From positions 72,129,201-72,193,200 of the forward strand of contig OZ038422.1 in NCBI GenBank assembly GCA_964036155.1: 64,000 nucleotides of DNA. The letters run 5' to 3'. This stretch comes from Diploscapter coronatus. Its lineage: Eukaryota; Nematoda; Chromadorea; Rhabditida; Rhabditidae. The notes below the pieces were generated by a model. It did no database searches. It was not told the DNA's origin and saw nothing but the letters and a program-made list of their open reading frames with translations. The number at the start of each line of letters is the position of its first letter. The first letter of the stretch is position 1. This document shows, in pieces, positions 46,801 through 57,413 of this stretch. The translations under genes were made by a program, and so were the position numbers.

Positions 46801-48395
46801 CTGTCATCGTTATTCGTGCTCTTTGAATCTTATTAAATCAGTCATGACAATTATGAACCGATTAGTGATTTTTGTATCACTTGATTTACGAGTTTTATAA
46901 AAGCATATAAGAAATTGCGGTTTTTCATTCTTTGCCATAACTCATTTACGATAATTTCTATACTACTTATTTTTCTAAATTCTCCTTGCTTATCTAGAAG
47001 ATAATTAACCACTCTTTTACTTATTCTAGTTTCGAATTTCGAATTCCAGCGCGTGAATAATCTTAGACGAATTGCCAAAAAGTCGTTTAGCGAAATGAGA
47101 TAATATTGTGAGATTTGGAGTGAGGAAGGGAGATATGATATCTTTAGTTCGTTCCTGAAATCTCCAACCCAAAGATAAAGGGTAGGATAGCGAAAATAAC
47201 TGGGATAATTTTCTGAGCTAAAAATTCTATCCATACGTTGGAGCTTAGGATTTTAAACTAGGATCGGATTTGTAAAATGTTTAGAATTATGATGCAAGCA
47301 GGAGCAACTTTGTGTAGTAAATGCTGTGTCTGTGAAAAGCTCCTCGACTTAAAGATATTCAGTCATTCTTTGCAGTTTTTATTCGCGAACGAAGCGAAAA
47401 ACGATCTCATTATTCACAACTAGCATTTTCAAGTAGCCTTTCCCCGCTCGTTTCTCAAATTTTGAAATATAGCGATACACTTTCGAATTTTCCTAAATTA
47501 TGCACTTTCCTTGAAATTTATTAATGATGCAAAAGTTATGGGTTGCTTTCTATTGTTTGATATTCCTTTTGCAGAACTTTCCTAAATTATTTTTAAAATA
47601 TAGACGATCGAAGTTTCGAATATTATTATTCTTCGGTTTTATGATCATTTTTGATAGTTATGTTTTTGCTGCAAAATTGGTTCCTGCTTGAATAATTTCC
47701 ACGTTCTCAAGAATTTGATTTATTCATGACTCGGATGATTCGAAATTCCATGCCTAGATTTCGACTTGCGTATTTATTAGCCAACTTTCAAATCACGTTT
47801 ACGCTAAAATTAAACTCTAACTTTCATTGCGTATTACTCTAGTTTTAGACATCCTAACTCATTTTATGTTGTATTATTCTTTAAACTAAAAACAAAATTC
47901 ATTCATATTTCTTTTCTAAAATGCATGCGGTTTCATGTTATAACGAAAAAATGGAAATGCACAAAAGTGCGGTTTTCATTATTTTTTCCTCGTCATTTGT
48001 TCTGGCTTCTTGAATTCAAAATGCTCACCGATTTTTGCAGCTGATTTGTTGCATTTCTTAGGAGGAAATTGTCATGAGCCTTTTGAAGGAACTGGTGTTC
48101 ACTTTTCAGTTCCACTTCTCACTTCAGATTTCTGCATTTCTGAATTTTGCATTCCTATTTCAAATTCCATTTGTAGTTTCTCAGAGCCAAATTTAGAACT
48201 GGACATGATCATTTTCATATTATTTCCCACAAAAATCGTACACTTTATTATTTTAGTCTAGAAAGCGTGACTTAGTTGTTGCAAAGGAATTATTTTTTGA
48301 ATTCTAAGAATTTCAAAAATCTGCTTTGATAGTTTATACCTATTGTGTAAAGTATGGATTTCTTTGAAAATGAGAACCTACGTCTGAGAGGTTGA

Positions 48396-48953
48396 ATGTA
48401 TTTTGACTCATTTCCTAGAAGCAAAACATTACTGATGATTTCCGATGTTTTGGTCTGGATTTTTTTTCTCAACCCTCAACATTTTGTCGATATCCAATAT
48501 TTCGGCAGGTTGCACCTGCCGAAAGACATAATGGCAAATTTTATGAAAAATGATATCCTATCTTACCTTTCCCTGTATTATTCCGTCTATAACTTTTGTC
48601 ATAGTGGAATGAAGCTTGAAAGCTGTCAAACTTCCAATATTTTGCCACATCTTTCTTTGCTTCAAGAAGTTTCGTCCCAAAACAAGTCGAATGTTGTTCG
48701 GTTCTTCTCCCTTTCTTGTGCTCTCGAGTCGCGCAAAGTCGCAGAACGTTTGTCATATTTGTCGGTACGAATGGAGAAGGGAGACAAGACCGATTTGTCT
48801 AAGATGGCAACCCGCTTGGAAGCCAGGCTCTATATCAAGTGCTGGAAGGGCGAGAGGAAAAGGAAAGTGGGTTCAAGGGGTCGCTTAGAGTTCGGCCCTA
48901 TTCATCATCATTTTGAGCATACTTTGGATATTTTCTATTGGAATTTGGAATGA
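48396..48953 (+). CDS. Doubtful 185-codon open frame
   Basis: An uninterrupted frame of 185 codons is long for AT-rich intergenic DNA. It starts MYFDSFPRSK and ends with a basic stretch (KGERKRKVGSRGR) and HTLDIFYWNLE. I recognise no domain. It runs through the perfect hairpin at 48500-48524. No acceptor or promoter feature supports it. The T-rich composition, which lowers plus-strand stop frequency, could explain it. Treat it as a chance ORF unless transcripts or homologs exist. Confidence 0.15.
   Translation: MYFDSFPRSKTLLMISDVLVWIFFLNPQHFVDIQYFGRLHLPKDIMANFMKNDILSYLSLYYSVYNFCHSGMKLESCQTSNILPHLSLLQEVSSQNKSNVVRFFSLSCALESRKVAERLSYLSVRMEKGDKTDLSKMATRLEARLYIKCWKGERKRKVGSRGRLEFGPIHHHFEHTLDIFYWNLE
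48500..48524. repeat. Perfect 11-bp stem hairpin
   Basis: TTTCGGCAGGT and its exact reverse complement ACCTGCCGAAA flank a 3-nt loop, TGC. Such a stem could act in RNA, or it could be an excision footprint or insertion point of a mobile element. Confidence 0.7.
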
Positions 48954-51900
48954 AGAGCTAGAGCTTTGATCTTTTAATGAAGTTTCTAATTCGATTTTTC
49001 GACATTTGAAAATCTCACTATCTCGAACATCGCAACTCGGAGAAATACCGAGTGTTCATCCATAATTTCTGAACACTTTATAACTTGAAATTTATTCAGA
49101 CTTCTCAAAATTTTCCCATATCACACCATTCTCAAACCCTTCTCTTTTCCAGCTTATCCATACTTACTAATTTATCTCTCGATCTTTCGCCCGCTATATC
49201 ACATCAATGCTATTTCTCATTATTCTTATTTATTCTCTCTTTCTGCCTCTTTATTTCACATTTCTTCCACCACTCCCTTTTACTTATTTGTTTCTAAACC
49301 TCTTCGAAATTCGTGTTATTTCGTCTTTTTCCGTTTCTCTGAGCTATAGTCATTGCGGTGTCTCAAAAGGCTCATTTTTCACGACTTCTCCTGCGCTGTG
49401 GGGGAATCTGCTTTCCAGGCTGGCATCTCGCACTGAGACTGCTCCTCCAGACTGGAAGCATCTGTCCTCTGCAACTTGCAAATTCGCCGAGTCGCGACCA
49501 CTTGGAAATTCCCTAACTCGAACCGCATTTTCTTGATTACTCAATTACTGATCTTTGAGAGAGCGGAAGAACTACGAATTCAGCAGCAATTCTTATGAGT
49601 TTTTTTTTGGAAAGAATAGATTTGCAAAAGGATATTTCTTGCCGTTTTCCTCTCTAAATGTCCTTCCTTGTTTCGTAAATCACGTTTATTAAAATCTGCA
49701 AAATCACAACAACCTGCGAAATTTCCCGATTACTCAATTACTGATAGAAATGCAAAATTCCGATTTTAGCAACATTTTTCGTCTTCCTCTTTGGAAAGAG
49801 GTTCTGCTTTATCTAATTTTTGCCGTGTGTTTTTCGTCTTCTGAAAGGATTTCCTCCAATCCATAATTTACGCTCATTTTGTTGCGAATAATGGAGTAAG
49901 TGGAGGTTGGACTTTTATTCGGAGGCATTCTTTTGGAGTGGATATTTTCTCAGAATCTTTTTCATAAAAGCAATACGATTTTTGATCAAGGCTCTTCCAT
50001 TCAATACCTTGTAACATGCATCCTCAAATTTCAACTCATGATTCCTATCTCTATTCAAAACTTGCAATAGTTCATTTATGTTTCAAATTATTGCCTATCA
50101 AAATTTTTAATTCTTGAAATGATTTATCTGGGGTATTAGTATTTATCAACTTAAAGTTTAAAATTCCTATTTTAACCTAAACGCTGCTTTTCCAATAGAT
50201 CCACTGACTCATTACATTCTCGGCCAATTCTAGTAAACGATTCTAAAGAGAGCTTACGGACTTCCGAGAGTTTCTGTAGAGCGATGAATTAGTCCTGCTA
50301 GGGCTCAGACTCGTACTAACCCCATTTTGTCACTCGACTACTCGATAACCTCTCCCTTTTCATCTAATACCCCAATCAGCCCCGGACTCTGTTGAGCCGT
50401 CATGCTGCATAACATGAGCATGAAGGGCACTTCATCATCCGCCTTTTTATTCTATCAAATGTGCCAACCCAACTCTAGACTTGCAGTTTCTTTCAATCCT
50501 AACATAACGACTGAAATTTTGAGAACTTTTTGCATATGGAAATTCGATGTTTGCTCTATGATGAATTGATGAACGGCGCAGACATAGTTTTGATCTGCAA
50601 GCTATTCGAATTATTGCTGGTTTATGTCAATTGGCGATATTTTTTCACGCGCTTTTCAATATGATGTATCGTTAGTCTGCTAAATTTTTGCAGGAAGTAA
50701 GGAATAATATCTGCGAGAAAATTACTGCTTAGTAATTTTGTATCGTTTATGTTTCAAAATCGTACCTGCCAAATCAACGAACGATTTCATCGTTTTTAGC
50801 ATATGCCTACATTTTACATCATTAACCATAAAAACTTCGCGCAGTTCAAAAATTAATATTGCATTTTCGCGCTAATTTATAATTTTATGATGCTGCGCAT
50901 ATGAATAGTCATTTCCATTTTAAGTGTTGCCGAATATAAAGTGAGTAATTTGAAATGGACCAGATAAAGGCGGTCATAAACTCGCTGAATTGACGACCCA
51001 CTTTCGGAATTTGAAAGTGTGGGAAAAATTTGCAAAGTGGGAATAAAGTGAAATTTCTGGGAACGTTTTTGGAATTTTAGAATAGCCAAAATCATGATAT
51101 TCTATGTTTACTTGGATACAACGTGAAATCATGCTTCGGAATTAATCTAGAAAAATATTTCTTAGCGATTCTTGATTTCGAAGCACGCCTAATCAAGATC
51201 AAGATTATTTCCTTTTCCCTAATGAATTTCCACAAGAAATTCTTCTAAATTTATCCGAAAAGGTGCTGAAAATTCGCGTTTTTATTTGATTTTTGTCGGG
51301 AGTTGTTGGCCAAATTTGCCCAATTTGCCTTGGCGAAGAGAGCGAGTTTGGTCCGTCCGACTTGATGAGTTGACAGCTCTTTTGGCGAGTCGTCAGTCCA
51401 AATGAAAAGAGGCAAAAGTTATTTGAAAGAGCCGCGCAGTTTTAGCATACATTACATATTTCATGATCTCATTGGGTTTGACTACAATATTCAACTATAT
51501 TTTCTGGGATATAGTTTGCAAAATTATGAGTATGAGGCTACATCTAGTACAAATTCCTAGATTATCGTCAGAGAAAACTTTTTACACGTTGTGAAATTTT
51601 TAAATGTTTTTTGACACACATTTCAGATTGTAACTGTTGAAACACTGAACAAAATGATGAAATTCGAAAATTTTTAACTTGAAATTGGATTAGAGTAATG
51701 ATTCAACACCTCATTTCTCGGCTTAATTTCGTTTTTTTCTCTGTTCTTCAGTTTGAAAAAGCTATTCCACTCACTTTTTCGGTTTTGGCGCAGTTTCGTT
51801 TCAAAGAGTGCAACTGACATTTTTTGCATTATTCAACTCTTTTTCGAGTGTGAAATCCCAACAAAAATGCGCGAATGTTTGCTGATTTTTCTCTACAACA

Positions 51901-53404
51901 TTTTCTTGACAAATTCGCGTTTGATTTGGCGTATTCGTGAATTTGGATAAATTATTCATGAAAATGCACGAATTCCGTCGGGCGTTCTTTTCCTATTTTT
52001 GCACGTGATGCTGATTTCGGCCTCCCGATTTAGTTCCTTATTTTTAGCCGTTCCACAAAAGCGCGCGAAATAGTAAATTAGTATCTCTTTCATTTTTATA
52101 ATTGTTCCAATTAATTACCTTTCTCAGATAATTTTCGTTTTATCTGATTGAAACATTACCTAGAATAGATGCTCTTTGTAAAAAATCGTCACTTGAACAT
52201 TGTCAATTTGAAATAATTTTTGCCATTCCTGGCTATGAATTTCTCAACTATTTCTCGCATATACTTCAAATTAATCTAACTTTGACTGAAACATTTTCCA
52301 AACCAATCGATCCACTCCACCGATGGTATCATCGACTGGAGAGGACGTCGATATCCGAAAATTGCACTATTCGTCTCGCTCCTCTTCTACGCTTCTACGC
52401 GACTGACTATTTCGTTCCCCAAATTCGATCTCTAACTGCTGCATGAATATATCCGCTTTGCTCTCCAATCAACGATATCATAATTATCACGATTCTTTCT
52501 TTTCGAATTTTCATTCTTCGCTTATTCCACCGCTGCTCAAACTGGACTCCTCATTGGGGATTCATCCCTTTCATCCGCTCATAATATCCACACTCTCCCC
52601 TCTCTTTCTTCTAATTCTCTATCTTTTCTACTCTCCTAATATCCTATGCTGTTTTTCTTTCTCCATCTTTCTTCCTAATATTTCTTTCTTTTCACCCTCT
52701 CAGAAATTCATAATATTTCGCACTCTATTACCATGTCTCTATCCACCTCTAAGCATTCATAGCTCATTTCGTTGCAAAGTCAGTGTCTCTTTTTGCCTTC
52801 TTTGGACTTTTTAGACTCCTTTTCATCTCTTCGCCGTAGCTTCTTTCGATGAAATTTCCCGCGAATTTCGAGATGAAATTCTCGACGAGAAATTCAATTG
52901 CAAAAGAAATGGAGATGAGATGATCTAATTTTTGAAAAATACTGTTCTCACGCTACTTCTTATGGATATATTGAATATTTTACTTCATAGAATATCAAGA
53001 TATTCTAATGATGCATTTTTGCTGTAATAGTATGTAGAGATAAGAAAAAGGTAAGGGAACGCTTTCTCACTTTTGAATACTATCTATCTCTTCAAATTTC
53101 GAGGTTGCGATAGTTCCGAATCGTTCTTATTTGGTCTATCAATTCATTTGACTATGTTCCATATTTATCTTTGGACAACTCGCTACACTCTTTCTCACTG
53201 ATGATATCCATTCTCTCATGATCCAATCCAAAACATACTTCTTTTACCCCACAATTATTATGGCATCCTCTAATTTATGTGTGCAAATTTTGCATAGTAA
53301 TGTTGCTCATTACGTAACGCGTTATTTAGTACTGAAGAGGCTATATCAAATGGACCATTTTAGGTAAAAATGGGTGACACATCGATCGGTCGACATAGAA
53401 GAAA

Positions 53405-56400
53405 ATGCTAATGAACTGTTGTTCGTTCAGACGATGTTTCATGTCAGGTACGACTTTAATAAAACAAATAAGTCAGGGATAAAATTGAATTTTGGATTCG
53501 CACATTGGGTCGTCATTAAAGGTCCAAAATTCAAAATATGATCCATAACAATTAGCAAATGATTAGGATATATTTAGGGTTTAATATAAAAAAGGATTCG
53601 CTTAATTCTTCTAGCGTATTTTTCTTCAGACTATCTTGCGACTATGTCCATAACTAATGAGAATTGAAAATTGTTTATTAGCCCTTCAATACAGCAATAT
53701 CCATCTGATTTCAGGCAGCGCTCTACTCTCGGCCTTCGTCACATTCGTCAATTTGTTCGGCTCGATCGGATTCCTCTGCATTTTCATATTCGGCCCTAAA
53801 CTAGCCAATTCGTTCATATTCGACTCGCCTCAGCCGCCGAAATGCTACGAGCTGGATCTCGAAAATTGTTTTCGAGAAGCCTTTCTGGTAGGTTTCAAGG
53901 AACTTTATTATACCAAAAATTCGTTTTGATATGACAGTAGACGTCGAATCTATTTGAGTAATTATGTAAAACTAAAAAACAAATAAACAAATTCGAGTTG
54001 ATTTTCAATAAATAAATTGTCGACAAAATAATCGTAAAATTAATAGATGCATCTAACTAATCACGTAATTCGTTATCGTTATCATAGGGTAAGTAAATTG
54101 GAAAGTCATCATTGATTTTCAATGGTGTCATTTCAATAAAATAGCGTTCTTCTTCCCCATAACCCCTTGTCGTAACTTTCAGTTTCATACTTTGAATAGT
54201 TTTAGCAATACAAAATCCAACAATGGAATCACCACTAAAGTTGTTATTTCTGAGTGAACATTTTTTGAAACATATCCACAAACTTTTATTTGATCCCGAC
54301 TTTTATCACAGATTTTCAATATTTTCCGTTGCTTTTTGTAATTTACACTCCCATTAAAGTTTCATAGATAGGAGTCCTGGCGTAGTCGCTTTATTCTGAA
54401 ATGTCTAATCAAGAATATTCCAGTCTGCAATTCATCCGCCGATGAAGAAGCGAGATCTGAATTTCGTGCATGGAAGCTCCAACTCCACTGCTACATTTGA
54501 TCGGCGGAAAAGTAAGGGTTTTTTCCTAAAATTTAAAAGTTCGACGACATTTGTTGATTAAATTAAGATTTTCTATTTTTTCTAACAAATTTTAGAAACC
54601 TATTCACTAATTTTATGTCATTTTAACTCTTTAGACGAAGGTTCACAAAATAAGAGCGCTGAGGCAAGATTTGTGCAGCTAGATCGGAATCATGACGGTC
54701 TATTCTTTGAAAGTAAAAAACTATTCCTTGAGAGTGCTAAATATCGTCATCGAGAGTGTGGACGAAAGGAGTTAATTGTTTAGGAGTGGTTATTTTACCT
54801 ATGAGAATGCATTCTAATTTCTTGCGGTGCAATCATAATAAATGCATGATAGAAGTCTGGCAAGGATATGTTCCATTTTAAGAAACTAAATTTTAGACAA
54901 AGTTGAGTATGAAAGTATAGACATGAATTAGACGTCATTATGATGCACGATAAATGAATCTAAGAATTGACCAATAAAAGCATGATTTAGACGCTCGAGC
55001 CCTCCAAATATGTCACGATGTTCGTCGATTCGCTAATTGCTTTAATTACCCGGGATGCGCTGAGCAACAATCTGCTATGGTATGCAATTTCTTACTTGCA
55101 TATTGAATATGTTTAAAAACTTTTCACATTTCATAAAAATGAATAATTTTCAGATTGCCTCCGTTCAGTATCACATGGTGTTCGGTAAAAAGTTGCCTAT
55201 TCACGTATTTATAGCGTATAAAGGATATGGACGGGAGGTAAATTGAAACGTAAGCACTTCTAAAGTATTATTTTTCAGCTCTGTGATTACGCCTGTCGAA
55301 AAGAGTCCATAAGCTCGTGTCGAAGGAGTATGCCGCCAGCTCACCAACAAAGTGAACAGGTTGGCTTGAAGATCAATTCGGTTTTTTTTATTAAAATTTC
55401 GTTTGATATTTGCCTCGCTAGTGAACAGTCACTTTTATTGTGGATATTTTAGCCTTGAAAAGTGTTGAAACCTATCAAAGTTAAATTAGTCAAATTTTAT
55501 TGATAATTTTTCGACACTATCGGCAGTAGCAACCTTAGCATAAATAATTTAACCTACGAATTTTTGAACGTACAGAGAAGAAATATTAAAAAGTTAATTT
55601 TAGGATTATTTATTGGACGCTTCGACAGCGGTCGAGCAAATGATTCCAGGCAACGAGTTTAACGAGCATTGCGACCGATTTAGATCGGCTTTGATTCATG
55701 TGAGTTTCAAATGTTTTCAAATTTGGCTACATATTTTAGTAAAGCTTTCTTCAATATTGTGCAAGATAGATTTTCAATTGCAATTTTCAAGAAAAGTTCG
55801 GGATTTCACTCTAAATCGGTCCTTCTAACTATTTCTAGCAAATCGCTGCAGCTCTTTTCATAAATAATGGATCCCTGTCTTCGTACGTTAACTACAATAA
55901 CGTACATTGAATATTTGAATATTCTCGCACTCGTAGCGAAATTTGAAAAGCGGTGTGAATTTTCGCGCAACAAAAATTAGTGTCTGTTCAGTACATTTCT
56001 GTCTTCGTAATTTGAGAGGGGAAAAATAGGACAATTTCCAACTTTAGTAAAACTTTTTTTAAAAGTATATCAAACAATTAGATATTATTGAAAATAGAAT
56101 TCATTCAGTCAACTTACTAAAATTTTAGAAATAATAATAATCCAGTTCTTCCTAATAAACAGTATTCCACTTACACAATTATTCGGTTTTAAGAAATATA
56201 TGTTTCAAATAGTAGTTGGATTTTCCTAAAGAAATGTTACAAATTTATTATTCTTCGAAAGGACGTAAATTGTTCACGAAGTTCACAGACAATTACTTTT
56301 CAGATCCTCCGACTCCGTACACAACACTGCGGAGAAGTAGCGAAATGTACGTGCAATGAGCAGAGCATTCAAACGGGCACGTCGCTGTGCAACCTGAACT

Positions 56401-56534
56401 GCGAACATATGCTCAATTTGGACCTGCACTCGTTAGCCACAAGATCAGCTTCTTCCGGACAGCAAAATCATCTACTCACCTTGCTCACAACAGCAATTCT
56501 CGCACTATCACCCACACTATGCTTTATCTCTTGA
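53405..56534 (+). CDS. Cys-rich secreted or membrane protein, unknown family
   Basis: I do not recognise this family. Nine exons give about 330 residues. Exon 1 (53405-53447) encodes MLMNCCSFRRCFMS and joins in phase to GSALLSAFVTFVNLFGSIGF, LCIFIFGPKLAN, a signal-anchor or signal peptide. The ectodomain has sequons (SSNSTATF, QNKSAEA) and many Cys in pairs: CYELDLENC, ICHDVRRFANCFNYPGC, LCDYACRKESISSC, QHCGEVAKCTCNEQ, SLCNLNCEH. The C-terminus is a short polar stretch then a hydrophobic tail (LLTLLTTAILALSPTLCFIS, stop), which resembles a GPI-attachment signal. All joins are in phase with GTA or GTR donors. It could be a surface receptor or adhesion protein. A GDNF-receptor/GAS1-like fold is a guess from Cys spacing only. 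Confidence 0.75.
54057..54281 (-). CDS. Possible antisense exon or gene fragment
   Basis: A 74-codon open frame lies on minus inside intron 2 of the Cys-rich gene. Its translation has a natural-looking composition (VGFCIAKTIQSMKLKVTTRG, YGEEERYFIEMTPLKINDDF) and ends in NDNELRD. No upstream exon with a good donor was found, and I know no matching family. It could be a relic of an inserted gene or a chance frame. Confidence 0.2.
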   Translation of the reverse strand: MWICFKKCSLRNNNFSGDSIVGFCIAKTIQSMKLKVTTRGYGEEERYFIEMTPLKINDDFPIYLPYDNDNELRD

Positions 56535-57413
56535 AAAAAACGATGATATTTGGACAAATTTGATCAAAATGAACTGATAATTATGAAACGAAAATTTAGG
56601 ATTATTGGGAAACGCAGTGCAATCTGCAAAACTAAAGCTGTAGTCATTAACCCGTCCTTGTAAACTTGAGGCATAACCGAAAGATGATTTCATTTGTTTG
56701 AAAATGTACTTTAAAACTGTAGCACTATTAATTTGAACGTACTGAATGGTATTCTGTATGGGAATATATGAAATATTTCGAAGCATAACTTATCAGTTCA
56801 TTTAGGTTCAAAGAAATTTTCTCTCACCTCACGTTCTTTCATTTCGCCTTTTTCACTATTTCAACTTCCCAACTTCAAAAACTCACACAACTCTTTTTCG
56901 ATTTGCCAGTTTCTATAATTTTGGGAGAACCTCTTTTCTCGTCGTCGTTTGTCAGTAATTCAGACGGGTTCAATTTTTGATTAGACTTTTCAAGATTAAA
57001 AATTTTCGAGAATAAATAAATTTTCATTTGTATGAAATTTTGCATGATAGAAAGTGTTCATGCATAAATTATTACGATTTTTCGTATGCTATGAATTTAT
57101 AATTTTCTTTTGACTCGTTCATCTGCACACCTGCTGTATGCAAATTACCAAAAATAGCCGTAAAAATCGTAATTTTCGATTTTTTCCCGAATTTCGTTGG
57201 ATGATGCATGATTTTGGACGTCGACGGTTAGTCAGCTGTCCAAAGAAACCACACCGAGATAGCGCCCGGCATAATTTGAAAAACGCCCTGAGGGAAGACT
57301 CGCAACAGGAGGTTAGCAAACAGTTAGTCGAAAAGGGGAGTGGTCAGCGGAAAAAAGACGAACGAGAATTTCGCATGCAGTAAATTTTAGTTGTGGCTTC
57401 ATTTCAATAGGAA
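56535..57413. other. Intergenic between two Cys-rich protein genes
   Basis: No gene was recognised. The 57138-57383 segment stays open on both strands and is less AT-rich than its surroundings, but lacks splice sites and recognisable motifs. The last bases TTCAATAG/GAA before the ATG at 57414 look like a spliced-leader acceptor. Confidence 0.45.

Larger units (their letters stand above)
42514..53404. other. 10.9 kb gene-poor T/C-rich region
   Basis: I found no exon chain in either direction. The plus strand is pyrimidine-rich in long stretches (44580-44720, 46440-46700, 49090-49300, 52440-52830). It contains a TTC microsatellite (43849), a perfect hairpin (48500), a GC-richer patch (49350-49510) and one long open frame (48396-48953). 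An A-box-like TGGCTCGGTGGATAAAGCC lies at 43494, without a T-arm. The region is probably the distal promoter or a 5' intron of the next plus-strand gene. Confidence 0.45.

Noticed and set aside
46851..47234. 127-codon minus-strand frame
   Set aside because: No recognisable domain or exon context; probably chance in AT-rich DNA.
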